From Uranotaenia lowii (lineage: Eukaryota > Arthropoda > Insecta > Diptera > Culicidae): 64,000 nt of DNA. The position numbers were made by a program, and so were the translations under genes. Below the pieces are notes generated by a model. That model did not search any database. It saw only the letters and a program-made list of their open reading frames with translations, and was not told the origin of the DNA. Positions 34,701 through 46,027 of the stretch are shown here, piece by piece (position 1 is the first letter of the stretch; each line of letters opens with the position of its first letter). The stretch is taken from positions 314,759,536 through 314,823,535 of the forward strand of contig NC_073693.1 in the NCBI RefSeq assembly GCF_029784155.1, given 5' to 3'.

Positions 34701-37128
34701 TACACGACGCATCGAACACAACACGGAGCTTTGTGGTGGAACTGTCTGGTTTGAAAACTGCATGATGGGGTAGGTAGTAAACTGGCATCAACTCATCACT
34801 GCACCGGACCTCTTGCATATGATCGAGCTTCACGTATTCTTCAATGAACTCCTTGTACGCTGAATGTAGTTCTTTGTCTGACAAGAATCGCTTTTCCAGG
34901 CCATAGAATCGCCTCAGGGCTATGCTGCGTGTTTCACCGAGCTGACGAATGACATGGTTCCGTTTTGGGAGAGAAACGACGAACCTTCCGATGCTGTCAC
35001 GAATAGTGGACTCTTCAAACAAAGTTTCACAAACTGACTCTTCTACTGAAAGTGTGCTGGACGTTCTACAGGTTTCCAATTCCCAAAATTTGGCAAGCTG
35101 GTCTTGAAGTTCTGCAACCGAACACGATGTGACTGTCAGTGGATGGGGATTATTCCGATCAGGAACCGTGCCTGCAACGATCCAGCCAAAAACTGAATTC
35201 TGGAGGCTGGGACCATCATCTGACACCTTGAAGCGACCGTCAGTGAGGATGTCGAAAAAGAACTCAGCACCAATGATGAGGTCGATTTGTCCTGGCTCAA
35301 AAAAGTTGGGATCGGCTAGTATCACACCATTCGGCAAACTCTGCGATCTTAGCGGAACACGGCTGGCTGGCAGGGTGGTTGTAATCTCCGGAAGCACGTA
35401 AAACGTCATCGGAGAAACAAAGGTTGAAATCCCCGAACAACGGGGTGATACGGATGCCACAACCTGCTTCTTCGAGACTGCTGTTGAACCACCGATGCCC
35501 TGCACGGTGAGATATTCTGCGGAACTTCGAAACTTCAAACGCTGGCAGAATTTTGTGCTCATGAAGCAGAATTGTGAGCAGGAGTCCAGCAGAGCTCTGG
35601 CTAGCCGAAAGTTTCCAGCCTGGTCCTGGACACGAACGATGGCCGTCGACAGCAGCACTTGGCGTGGTGGTGAGTGTGTATGTGTGGGCAGTGCGATTGT
35701 GTGTGGTGTGACTTCAGAGAAGTCTGCAGAGTAGTCTGGCATTTGTGTTACTGGAAACGATGTGGAGGTAGGTGGTCTGAAGGGCTGGCTGGTAGAAGGG
35801 ATCGGTTGGGATAGAGGAGACGGTTGTGGTTGGGATTGCGGAGCTTGGAGTACTGACGGCGGTGAATTACTACGGATTTGCGAGACGGAGGATTGACGGT
35901 CTGGATGCAGCAACGAATGATGGCGCGATCCGCAGTGATGACATGAGCCTTTGCTGCAGACACGAGCCATATGACCGGGGGACAGACAGTTCAGGCACAG
36001 TCGAGCCCTTTTCACTGAATCACTGCGTTCTTCGACTGTACACTTGAGGAATTCTATACACCGGAAGGCAGAGTGGAACTCGTTACCGCAAAATGGACAC
36101 ATTTTAGAGAACTGGATACTGGGATGACTCACACCGAACTTGGACCGTTTGAACTGGGATTCCGCAGCCGTGGGTTGATGCGCTAGTGTTTGCAGAATCG
36201 AACAGTGGTCTTTCAAAAAACGTATCAAAACCTGGAACTTGGGCACCTCTCGGGAGTTGTGATGCGTCTCCCAGTGCCGTAACGTCAACGGGTCCAACCG
36301 AGCACAAACCATGTGGACCAGCAAAGTGCTCCAACCATCGGAAGATTCACCAATCTTTTCCAGCATTTGTAGATTCTTCTCGAAACCTCCTATCAGCTTG
36401 CTCAACCCGTCGTAGCATTCCTTGCGCATGATCTCGACTTTAAAAAGCGCATCAACGTACGTTTTGACAATCAGCTTGCGATTCTCGTACCGATTTGTCA
36501 AAGCATCCCATGCCACTTGATAATTGGCTGCCGTTAACTCGATTGAGCTTACCTCGCGAAGAGCTTCCCCTGTCAGTGCAGAGCGTAGGTACGTGAACTT
36601 ATCCATCTGCGTTAGTTGATGATTGGAGTTGATTAGGCTGTCGAATGAGTCCCGAAAAGTGATCCAGAGGTCGATTTGCCCATCAAAGCTTGGCAGGCGA
36701 ATCTCGGGCAGCTTCACTCGAGCCAAACTTGCTGAAGATCCGATTGGATCCTGGGTACTGGTGGCTGGATGATGTTCATCATTTTCGGATCGACGGGCTA
36801 ACGACTGTAAACGCAACAGCTCTCCCTTCATGTTGCAAAAATCATCCTCCTTTTCCGTGGCAATGGTATAATTCTCCTCAGCTCGTGCGTTGATCAGCGA
36901 CAGCTCCTCATCAGGATCATCCACCCCGGTCACCTGGTCGGTCTGCAGCTCGATTTCCGAACGCACTAACTGGAACTGTTTGAATGCATCGTCCAGGCGT
37001 TCTATGCGTACGCCGATTATTTCACTCCGCACAGCACTAGTGTTCGCACTTGAAATAAACCGTCGCACTGTCTCGAAAATGCGACACAGGTTGGATTCTA
37101 GTTTGTAAAGTTCTTTTAAATCACGCAT
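31747..37128 (-). CDS. BEL/Pao Gag-Pol polyprotein
   Basis: A single uninterrupted 1793-codon frame covers the structural and enzymatic proteins of the element. Domains in order (approximate residues): gag core (140-320); zinc knuckles CPFCGNEF (about 343) and CLNCLSPGHMARVC with a following CHHC pair (about 380-410); aspartic protease with LLDSCSQ (about 513); Pao-type reverse transcriptase with FDASCK (about 806) and catalytic YVDD (about 923); RNase H with FCDAS (about 1103) and TDS; integrase zinc finger (about 1419-1452); DDE integrase with VDYCGPF (about 1489), CDN (about 1549) and GLWE (about 1604); C-terminal chromatin- or RNA-interaction region typical of BEL (about 1690-1780). The protease triad reads DSC where DSG is usual; this position varies among BEL elements as I recall, so inactivity cannot be assumed. 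The start ATG has AAA before it and precedes a typical helical gag N-terminus. Confidence 0.97.
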   Translation of the reverse strand: MRDLKELYKLESNLCRIFETVRRFISSANTSAVRSEIIGVRIERLDDAFKQFQLVRSEIELQTDQVTGVDDPDEELSLINARAEENYTIATEKEDDFCNMKGELLRLQSLARRSENDEHHPATSTQDPIGSSASLARVKLPEIRLPSFDGQIDLWITFRDSFDSLINSNHQLTQMDKFTYLRSALTGEALREVSSIELTAANYQVAWDALTNRYENRKLIVKTYVDALFKVEIMRKECYDGLSKLIGGFEKNLQMLEKIGESSDGWSTLLVHMVCARLDPLTLRHWETHHNSREVPKFQVLIRFLKDHCSILQTLAHQPTAAESQFKRSKFGVSHPSIQFSKMCPFCGNEFHSAFRCIEFLKCTVEERSDSVKRARLCLNCLSPGHMARVCSKGSCHHCGSRHHSLLHPDRQSSVSQIRSNSPPSVLQAPQSQPQPSPLSQPIPSTSQPFRPPTSTSFPVTQMPDYSADFSEVTPHTIALPTHTHSPPRQVLLSTAIVRVQDQAGNFRLARALLDSCSQFCFMSTKFCQRLKFRSSAEYLTVQGIGGSTAVSKKQVVASVSPRCSGISTFVSPMTFYVLPEITTTLPASRVPLRSQSLPNGVILADPNFFEPGQIDLIIGAEFFFDILTDGRFKVSDDGPSLQNSVFGWIVAGTVPDRNNPHPLTVTSCSVAELQDQLAKFWELETCRTSSTLSVEESVCETLFEESTIRDSIGRFVVSLPKRNHVIRQLGETRSIALRRFYGLEKRFLSDKELHSAYKEFIEEYVKLDHMQEVRCSDELMPVYYLPHHAVFKPDSSTTKLRVVFDASCKSSTGVSLNDGLMVGPVVQEDLLSIVLRFRLHRVAVVADVEKMYRMIRVQPEDQRLQRILWRNSPNEPIRTYQLTTVTYGTASAPYLATKSLRTLAEEGEESYPRAASSLKYDTYVDDSLTGANSVEDAKKLSLEMVELAATGGFTLRKFNSNSAEVLSSLPEHLVDDRALFNLDSSSASVKTLGLMWRPSTDSFLFQCPVWDSQPTITKRIVLADTARLFDPLGLVGPVVILAKIFLQDLWQLKCGWDEPLPENMQAAWQEYRRNLAPLSTLVIPRWLAFHSNLLSVEIHGFCDASVKAYGACLYLRSTTSEGEVSIQLITAKSRVAPLDDVKRKKKQQTIPRLELSSALLLSHVYEKVKQSLRIPHSAYFWTDSTIVLCWLSSLPSRWQVFVSNRVSEIQHITKGSCWQHISGVENPADIISRGMIPAQLLYQSVWFHGPLWLRQDCSTWPRSNVTGDVDPSLLEERKVCSLPVAEVVSNPFFDLRESYINTVHIVSWSLRFLHNVRIKNPEDRVSGSLSVEEHKAALHHLVRLAQAESFPAEVEALQKCQQLKSTSSILPLNPCFVDGIIRVGGRLQSASISQERKHPMILSNQHPFSRMIVNHYHHQHFHAGAQLLVSSLRERFWIIRIRSLVNTVLHECVHCFRNRPRVSKQLMGELPVERVSPAEVFDKVGVDYCGPFLVRYPRTQPRKHFVAIFVCLATKAVHIELVADLTSEAFIAAFKRFSGRRGKPSLVMCDNATTFVGAKRQLDELHQLFTSQQFQRSVTHEAVDQGTEFRFIPARTPNFGGLWEAAVKSFKTHLKRTIGCSTLQFDEMHTVVVQIEAILNSRPLTPISNDPNDFEALTPGHFLIKRPLTAVPEPSKETIPENRLFRWQRAEDFYERIWKRWSTQYLSDLHSRTKWTRQRDNISVGTMVLLKDEHLPPLKWKLGRVLRVHPGADGNIRVVDIKTQDSEFSRGIQKVCVLPFRGNPPVSAQSED

Positions 37129-38043
37129 TTTCGATACTTTTCACTTTACAGTTCACTCAGTTCCAGCTAGGCGATAACCACTTTGCACTTTTTTGTTCAC
37201 TTTTTGCACTGTTTTCCACTCTAACAGACCGAAATCGACTCGACGTCTCGCAAAAAGTTGACAGCTCGACGCAACCCACTGGCTGATCACAGGACAAAAT
37301 CTCAGCAAGATTTGAACAACCGACCCACTTCAATTCGCGCGGATAAAGGCTTTCAAAATTGCAACCACTTTATCCGGAAATCCTAATGAAGTAAATGCCA
37401 GACTGTGGAGTTTCATGCAACAACCCTCCACAGACTCTCTGAACACACGAAAAAGCAAAGTGGTACTTATCTGCCCTCTTGGTTTGTAGCAGGACTACCC
37501 AGCGATGGTCCGAACAACTGCAGCACAAGCCACACGGTTTTCGCAGCTCCAAATCAGCTGTTCACAGTAGCACACGGTAAGGTTTCAGTCAAACCGCACA
37601 GCAATCAATCGTTGAAGTTAGTTCAACGCACAAAAACACACTTTTTGGCCAATTGTTAGCGGACTTTTTCCCAGAAGCAGCAACAGGTCGAGGGAGGAAT
37701 TTTATTAGCCAGTATGGCTCACTTTTACTGCACTGATGTTTGCTTCACACAGTTAATTTGCCCTTAATAAGGTTGCATTCACTTGCCCCGGTGGGGGGAA
37801 TATTCACTGTGTCAGCGTACGGCAGTTTATTCCACAATATCACAGAACAGTCCAGAAGTGCACTCAATCAAAGCTATTATCACTTCCCAAGCTGGCTCAA
37901 GTTTTTATTTGCACTAGAATTCACTAAAAAAACCCAAGCCAAGCCAATGGGTCACAAGCGCGCGTTTTGTGAATCCTTTGTCCGGTTTACTTTGCACCGT
38001 ACAACAACTATTGTTCACACACGGGATTCGCGGGTCCCGTTAT
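37129..38043 (-). other. Untranslated leader of the BEL/Pao element
   Basis: About 915 bp lie between the primer-binding site and the polyprotein ATG. Short ORFs occur, but none shows a domain. The region would hold the packaging signals (inference). Confidence 0.7.
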
Positions 38044-38062
38044 CCGGCTTTCCGAAGGACCA
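38044..38062 (-). promoter_or_regulatory. Primer-binding site of the BEL/Pao element
   Basis: Three bases inside the 5' LTR the minus strand reads TGGTCCTTCGGAAAGCCGG. It begins with the TGG that pairs with the CCA end of a tRNA primer. I did not identify which tRNA. Confidence 0.7.
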
Positions 38063-38065
38063 AAA

Positions 38066-38420
38066 TGTTTTAACAGGTTTCCGCGGTTTCGGACTTATAT
38101 TTAAAAAATCGAGTTTAGTTTCACTTCCGTTTAATTATCAAATTCAATCAAATACAACATGCGATATATATCAACTTTATTGCAAGCGACGACGAGATAG
38201 AAATTAATCACGGTATGAAAAGGCAACTGCGCGCGTTTACTCTTACTGACCAATTGAATTGTGTTTTATTTCTCCGCTTTGTGCGGATATTCGGTCATCC
38301 AGCGAAGTGACCTAACTTTTCGTTTCATTACATAGGATGCGCGCTTTCTTCGTGAGACATGCAAATTTGGTGTGGCGCGAGTACACCCAAAACTGTGCCG
38401 ACTAATATTTTGTGCGAACA
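38066..38420 (-). repeat. 5' LTR of the BEL/Pao element
   Basis: 355 bp, appearing identical to the 3' LTR. It would contain the promoter on the minus strand. The AATAAA copy lies at about 38176-38181. It abuts satellite DNA through the GACAA duplication at 38421-38425. Confidence 0.97.
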
Positions 38421-41400
38421 GACAATTTTGACAATTTTGACAATTTTGACAATTTTGACAATTTTGACAATTTTGCCAATTTTGCCAATTTTGACAATTT
38501 TGACAATTTTGACAATTTTGACAATTTTGACAATTTTGACAATTTTGACAATTTGGACAATTTTGACAATTTTGACAATTTTGACAATTTTGACAATTTT
38601 GACAATTTTGACAATTTTGACAATTTTGACAATTTTGACAATTTTGACAATTTTGACAATTTTGACAATTTTGACAATTTTGAAAATTTTGACAATTTTG
38701 ACAATTTTGACAATTTTGACAATTTTGACAATTTTGACAATTTTGACAATTTTGACAATTTTGACAATTTTGACAATTTTGACAATTTTGACAATTTTGA
38801 CAATTTTGACAATTTTGACAATTTTGACAATTTTGACAATTTTGACAATTTTGACAATTTTGACAATTTTGACAATTTTGACAATTTTGACAATTTTGAC
38901 AATTTTGACAATTTTGACAATTTTGACAATTTTGACAATTTTGAAAATTTTGACAATTTTGACAATTTTGACAATTTTGACAATTTTGACAATTTTGACA
39001 ATTTTGACAATTTTGACAATTTTGACAATTTTGACAATTTTGACAATTTTGACAATTTTGACAATTTTGACAATTTTGACAATTTTGACAATTTTGACAA
39101 TTTTGACAATTTTGACAATTTTGACAATTTTGACAATTTTGACAATTTTGACAATTTTGACAATTTTGACAATTTTGACAATTTTGACAATTTTGACAAT
39201 TTTGACAATTTTGACAATTTTGACAATTTTGACAATTTTGACAATTTTGACAATTTTGACAATTTTGACAATTTTGACAATTTTGACAATTTTGACAATT
39301 TTGACAATTTTGACAATTTTGACAATTTTGACAATTTTGACAATTTTGACAATTTTGACAATTTTGACAATTTTGACAATTTTGACAATTTTGACAATTT
39401 TGACAATTTTGACAATTTTGACAATTTTTACAATTTTGACAATTTTGACAATTTTGACAATTTTGACAATTTTGACAATTTTGACAATTTTGACAATTTT
39501 GACAATTTTGACAATTTTGACAATTTTGACAATTTTGACAATTTTGACAATTTTGACAATTTTGACAATTTTGACAATTTTGACAATTTTGACAATTTTG
39601 ACAATTTTGACAATTTTGACAATTTTGACAATTTTGACAATTTTGACAATTTTGACAATTTTGACAATTTTGACAATTTTGACAATTTTGACAATTTTGA
39701 CAATTTTGACAATTTTGACAATTTTGACAATTTTGACAATTTTGACAATTTTGACAATTTTGACAATTTTGACAATTTTGACAATTTTGACAATTTTGAC
39801 AATTTTGACAATTTTGACAATTTTGACAATTTTGACAATTTTGACAATTTTGACAATTTTGACAATTTTGACAATTTTGACAATTTTGACAATTTTGACA
39901 ATTTTGAAAATTTTGACAATTTTGACAATTTTGACAATTTTGACAATTTTGACAATTTTGACAATTTTGACAATTTTGACAATTTTGACAATTTTGACAA
40001 TTTTGACAATTTTGACAATTTTGATAATTTTGACAATTTTGACAATTTTGACAATTTTGACAATTTTGACAATTTTGACAATTTTGACAATTTTGACAAT
40101 TTTGACAATTTTGACAATTTTGACAATTTTGACAATTTTGACAATTTTGACAATTTTGACAATTTTGACAATTTTGACAATTTTGACAATTTTGACAATT
40201 TTGACAATTTTGACAATTTTGACAATTTTGACAATTTTGAAAATTTTGACAATTTTGACAATTTTGACAATTTTGACAATTTTGACAATTTTGACAATTT
40301 TGACAATTTTGACAATTTTGACAATTTTGACAATTTTGACAATTTTGACAATTTTGACAATTTTGACAATTTTGACAATTTTGACAATTTTGACAATTTT
40401 GACAATTTTGACAATTTTGACAATTTTGACAATTTTGACAATTTTGACAATTTTGACAATTTTGACAATTTTGACAATTTTGACAATTTTGACAATTTTG
40501 ACAATTTTGACAATTTTGACAATTTTGACAATTTTGACAATTTTGACAATTTTGACAATTTTGACAATTTTGACAATTTTGACAATTTTGACAATTTTGA
40601 CAATTTTGACAATTTTGACAATTTTGACAATTTTGACAATTTTGACAATTTTGACAATTTTGACAATTTTGACAATTTTGACAATTTTGACAATTTCGAT
40701 AATTTTGACAATTTTGACAATTTTGACAATTTTGACAATTTTGAAAATTTTGACAATTTTGACAATTTTGACAATTTTGACAATTTTGACAATTTTGACA
40801 ATTTTGACAATTTTGACAATTTTGACAATTTTGACAATTTTGACAATTTTGACAATTTTGACAATTTTGACAATTTTGACAATTTCGACAATATTGACAA
40901 TTTTGACAATTTTGACAATTTTGACAATTTTGACAATTTTGACAATTTTGACAATTTTGACAATTTTGACAATTTTGACAATTTTGACAATTTTGACAAT
41001 TTTGACAATTTTGACAATTTTGACAATTTTGACAATTTTGACAATTTTGACAATTTTGACAATTTTGACAATTTTGATAATTTTGACAATTTTGACAATT
41101 TTGACAATTTTGACAATTTTGACAATTTTGACAATTTTGACAATTTTGACAATTTTGACAATTTTGACAATTTTGACAATTTTGACAATTTTGACAATTT
41201 TGACAATTTTGACAATTTTGACAATTTTGACAATTTTGACAATTTTGACAATTTTGACAATTTTAACAATTTAGACAATTTTGACAATTTTGACAATTTT
41301 GACAATTTTGACAATTTTGACAATTTTGACAATTTTGACAATTTTGACAATTTTGACAATTTTGACAATTTTGACAATTTTGACAATTTTGACAATTTTG

Positions 41401-41678
41401 ACAATTTTGACAATTTTGACAATTTTGACAATTTTGACAATTTTGACAATTTTGACAATTTTGACAATTTTGACAATTTTGACAATTTTGACAATTTTGA
41501 CAATTTTGACAATTTTGACAATTTTGACAATTTTGACAATTTTGACAGTTTTGACAATTTTGACAATTTTGACAATTTTGACAATTTTGACAATTTTGAC
41601 AATTTTGACAATTTTGACAATTTTGACAATTTTGACAATTTTGACAATTTTGACAATTTTGACAATTTTGACAATTTT
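38421..41678. repeat. 9-bp satellite array 2 (unit TTTTGACAA)
   Basis: About 360 copies in the same orientation and phase family as array 1, of which it is the continuation. Variants are sparse and mostly single-base: two consecutive TTTTGCCAA units near 38475-38490, GAAAATTTT units at about every 250-650 bp, TTTCGATAA near 40697 and TTTCGACAATATTG near 40885. The array ends abruptly at a unique island. ORFs of 340-1100 codons here are period artefacts. Confidence 0.99.
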
Positions 41679-41979
41679 TCTCGCTTGTGGGGCGGACCAC
41701 GCAAAGCCTACTAATGTGTGGTGGTAGATGCAGCTCTATCTGTATCTACCACTTCATAGTAGTAGGCTCGTGAGGATCAAAAATTTGGTATGTGATGGTA
41801 ATGCTTCTAGACAAATTCTACCCGCTCATTTTCACCATCTTTCATTTCTTCTAACCTTCTATCCATCTATATAAATTCATAATATTTAGATGTCCCTACT
41901 AAAAAGGACATCACTTTTCACCGCTAGGCCGATAAATCAAAGTAACAAACAAAAATTACGGTGGTTAATCTCTTCATAA
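41679..41979. other. Unique 300-bp island between satellite arrays
   Basis: This is non-satellite sequence with two inverted repeats. One is imperfect: CCTACTA plus GTGGTAGAT on the left (41708-41734) and their inverses on the right (41743-41768), giving a stem-loop of about 60 nt. The other is perfect: GATGTCC (41889-41895) and GGACATC (41906-41912). No ORF or known RNA fold was recognised. It may be a mobile-element remnant or original host sequence caught between arrays. Confidence 0.5.
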
Positions 41980-44900
41980 AATTTTGACAATTTTGACAAT
42001 TTTGACAATTTTGACAATTTTGACAATTTTGACAATTTTGACAATTTTGACAATTTTGACAATTTTGACATATTTGATAATTTTGACAATTTTGACAATT
42101 TTGACAATTTTGACAATTTTGACAATTTTGACAATTTTGACAATTTTGACAATTTTGACAATTTTGACAATTTTGACAATTTTGACAATTTTGACAATTT
42201 TGACAATTTTGACAATTTTGACAATTTTGACAATTTTGACAATTTTGACAATTTTGAAAATTTTGAAAGTTTTGACAATTTTGACAATTTTGACAATTTT
42301 GACAATTTTGACAATTTTGACAATTTTGACAATTTTGACAATTTTGACGATTTTGACAATTTTGACAATTTTGACAATTTTGACAATTTTGACAATTTTG
42401 ACAATTTTGACAATTTTGACAATTTTGACAAGTTTGACAATTTTGACAATTTTGACAATTTTGACAATTTTGACAATTTTGACAATTTTGACAATTTTGA
42501 CAATTTTGACAATTTTGACAATTTTGACAATTTTGACAATTTTGACAATTTTGACAATTTTGACAATTTTGACAATTTTGACAATTTTGACAATTTTGAC
42601 AATTTTGACAATTTTGACAATTTTGACAATTTTGACAATTTTGACAATTTTGACAATTTTGACAATTTTGACAATTTTGACAATTTTGACAATTTTGACA
42701 ATTTTGACAATTTTGACAATTTTGACAATTTTGACAATTTTGACAATTTTGACAATTTTGACAATTTTGACAATTTTGACAATTTTGACAATTTTGACAA
42801 TTTTGACAATTTTGACAATTTTGACAATTTTGACAATTTTGACAATTTTGACAATTTTGACAATTTTGACAATTTTGACAATTTTGACAATTTTGACAAT
42901 TTTGACAATTTTGACAATTTTGACAATTTTGACAATTTTGACAATTTTGACAATTTTGACAATTTTGACAATTTTGACAATTTTGACAATTTTGACAATT
43001 TTGACAATTTTGACAATTTTGACAATTTTGACAATTTTGACAATTTTGACAATTTTGACAATTTTGACAATTTTGACAATTTTGACAATTTTGACAATTT
43101 TGACAATTTTGACAATTTTGACAATTTTGACAATTTTGACAATTTTGACAATTTTGACAATTTTGACAATTTTGACAATTTTGACAATTTTGACAATTTT
43201 GACAATTTTGACAATTTTGATAATTTTGATAATTTTGACAATTTTGACAATTTTGACAATTTTGACAATTTTGACAATTTTGGCAATTTTGACAATTTTG
43301 ACAATTTTGACAATTTTGACAATTTTGACAATTTTGACAATTTTGACAATTTTGACAATTTTGACCATTTTGACAATTTTGACAATTTTGACAATTTTGA
43401 CAATTTTGACAATTTTGACAATTTTGACAATTTTGACAATTTTGACAATTTTGACAATTTTGACAATTTTGACAATTTTGACAATTTTGACAATTTTGAC
43501 AATTTTGACAATTTTGACAATTTTGAAAATTTTGAAAGTTTTGACAATTTTGACAATTTTGACAATTTTGACAATTTTGACAATTTTGACGATTTTGACA
43601 ATTTTGACAATTTTGACATTTTGACAATTTTGACAATTTTGACAATTTTGACAATTTTGACAATTTTGACAATTTTGATAATTTTGACAATTTTGACAAT
43701 TTTGACAATTTTGACAATTTTGACAATTTTGACAATTTTGACAATTTTGACAATTTTGACAATTTTGACAATTTTGACAATTTTGACAATTTTGACAATT
43801 TTGACAATTTTGACAATTTTGACAATTTTGACAATTTTGACAATTTTGACAATTTTGACAATTTTGACAATTTTGACAATTTTGACAATTTTGACAATTT
43901 TGACAATTTTGACAATTTTGACAATTTTGACAATTTTGACAATTTTGACAATTTTGACAATTTTGACAATTTTGACAATTTTGACAATTTTGACAATTTT
44001 GACAATTTTGACAATTTTGACAATTTTGACAATTTTGACAATTTTGACAATTTTGACAATTTTGACAATTTTGACAATTTTGACAATTTTGACAATTTTG
44101 ACAATTTTGACAATTTTGACAATTTTGACAATTTTGACAATTTTGACAATTTTGACAATTTTGACAATTTTGACAATTTTGACAATTTTGACAATTTTGA
44201 CAATTTTGACAATTTTGACAATGTTGACAATTTTGACAATTTTGACAATTTTGATAATTTTGACAATTTTGATAATTTTGACAATTTTGACAATTTTGAC
44301 AATTTTGACAATTTTGACAATTTTGACAATTTTGACAATTTTGACAATTTTGACAATTTTGACAATTTTGACAATTTTGACAATTTTGACAATTTTGACA
44401 ATTTTGACAATTTTGACAATTTTGACAATTTTGACAATTTTGACAATTTTGACAATTTTGACAATTTTGACAATTTTGACAGACAATTTTGACAATTTTG
44501 ACAATTTTGACAATTTTGACAATTTTGACAATTTTGACAATTTTGACAATTTTGACAATTTTGACAATTTTGACAATTTTGACAATTTTGACAATTTTGA
44601 CAATTTTGACAATTTTGACAATTTTGACAATTTTGACAATTTTGACAATTTTGACAATTTTGACAATTTTGACAATTTTGACAATTTTGACAATTTTGAC
44701 AATTTTGACAATTTTGACAATTTTGACAATTTTGACAATTTTGACAATTTTGACAATTTTGACAATTTTGACAATTTTGACAATTTTGACAATTTTGACA
44801 ATTTTGACAATTTTGACAATTTTGACAATTTTGACAATTTTGAAAATTTTGACAATTTTGACAATTTTGACAATTTTGACAATTTTGACAATTTTGACAA

Positions 44901-46027
44901 TTTTGACAATTTTGACAATTTTGACAATTTTGACAATTTTGACAATTTTGACAATTTTGACAATTTTGGCAATTTTGACAATTTTGACAATTTTGACAAT
45001 TTTGACAATTTTGACAATTTTGACAATTTTGACAATTTTGACAATTTTGACAATTTCGACAATTTTGACAATTTTGACAATTTTGACAATTTGACAATTT
45101 TGACAATTTTGACAATTTTGACAATTTTGACAATTTTGACAATTTTGACAATTTTGACAATTTTGACAATTTTGACAATTTTGACAATTTTGACAATTTT
45201 GACAATTTTGACAATTTTGACAATTTTGACAATTTTGACAATTTTGACAATTTTGACAATTTTGACAATTTTGACAATTTTGACAATTTTGACAATTTTG
45301 ACAATTTTGACAATTTTGACAATTTTGACAATTTTGACAATTTTGACAATTTTGACAATTTTGACAATTTTGACAATTTTGACAATTTTGACAATTTTGA
45401 CAATTTTGACAATTTTGACAATTTTGACAATTTTGACAATTTTGACAATTTTGACAATTTTGACAATTTTGACAATTTTGACAATTTTGACAATTTTGAC
45501 AATTTTGACAATTTTGACAATTTTGACAATTTTGACAATTTTGACAATTTTGACAATTTTGACAATTTTGACAATTTTGACAATTTTGACAATTTTGACA
45601 ATTTTGACAATTTTGACAATTTCGACAATTTTCACAATTTTCACAATTTTCACAATTTTCACAATTTTGACAATTTTGACAATTTTGACAATTTTGACAA
45701 TTTTGACAATTTTGACAATTTTGACAATTTTGACAATTTTGACAATTTTGACAATTTTGACAATTTTGACAATTTTGACAATTTTGACAATTTTGACAAT
45801 TTTGACGATTTTGACAATTTTGACAATTTTTACCATTTTTACAATTTTTACCATTTTTACAATTTTGACAATTTTGACAATTTTGACAATTTTGACAGTT
45901 TTGACAATTTTGACGATTTTGACAATTTTGACAATTTTGACAATTTTGACAATTTTGACAATTTTGACAATTTTGACAATTTTGACAATTTTGACAATTT
46001 TGACAATTTTGACAATTTTGACAATTT
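41980..46027. repeat. 9-bp satellite array 3 (unit TTTTGACAA), with local higher-order structure
   Basis: About 450 copies. The doublet GAAAATTTTGAAAGTTTT occurs at about 42256 and again at 43525, 1269 bp (141 units) apart. A downstream TTTTGACGA variant recurs 1242 bp apart, which implies an internal duplication with later unit loss. Near the right end, four successive TTTTCACAA units (about 45628-45663) and an alternating 18-bp unit TTTTTACCATTTTTACAA (about 45826-45862) show local homogenisation. An ACAGACAA phase break lies at about 44479-44487 and a one-base deletion at about 45090. ORFs up to 1305 codons are artefacts. Confidence 0.99.

Larger units (their letters stand above)
30464..38420 (-). 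mobile_element. Complete BEL/Pao LTR retrotransposon inserted in the satellite
   Basis: This 7957-bp element on the minus strand is bounded by two 355-bp direct LTRs with TG...CA ends. The flanking 5-bp duplication GACAA (30459-30463 and 38421-38425) is itself satellite sequence; 5 bp is usual for BEL/Pao. Order on the minus strand: 5' LTR (38066-38420), primer-binding site, leader, one long polyprotein ORF, an untranslated region of about 930 bp, a weak purine-rich tract next to the 3' LTR, and 3' LTR (30464-30818). I found no difference between the LTRs by eye, and the ORF is uninterrupted. Insertion is therefore recent and the copy could be competent. Its balanced base composition contrasts with the AT-rich surroundings. 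Confidence 0.98.

Noticed and set aside
41700..41770. Hammerhead-type ribozyme in the island between arrays
   Set aside because: The stem-loop lacks the conserved CTGATGA and GAAA core on either strand.
29105..46027. CRISPR-like array
   Set aside because: Units are directly adjacent 9-mers with no spacers, and the context is eukaryotic transposon-rich DNA.
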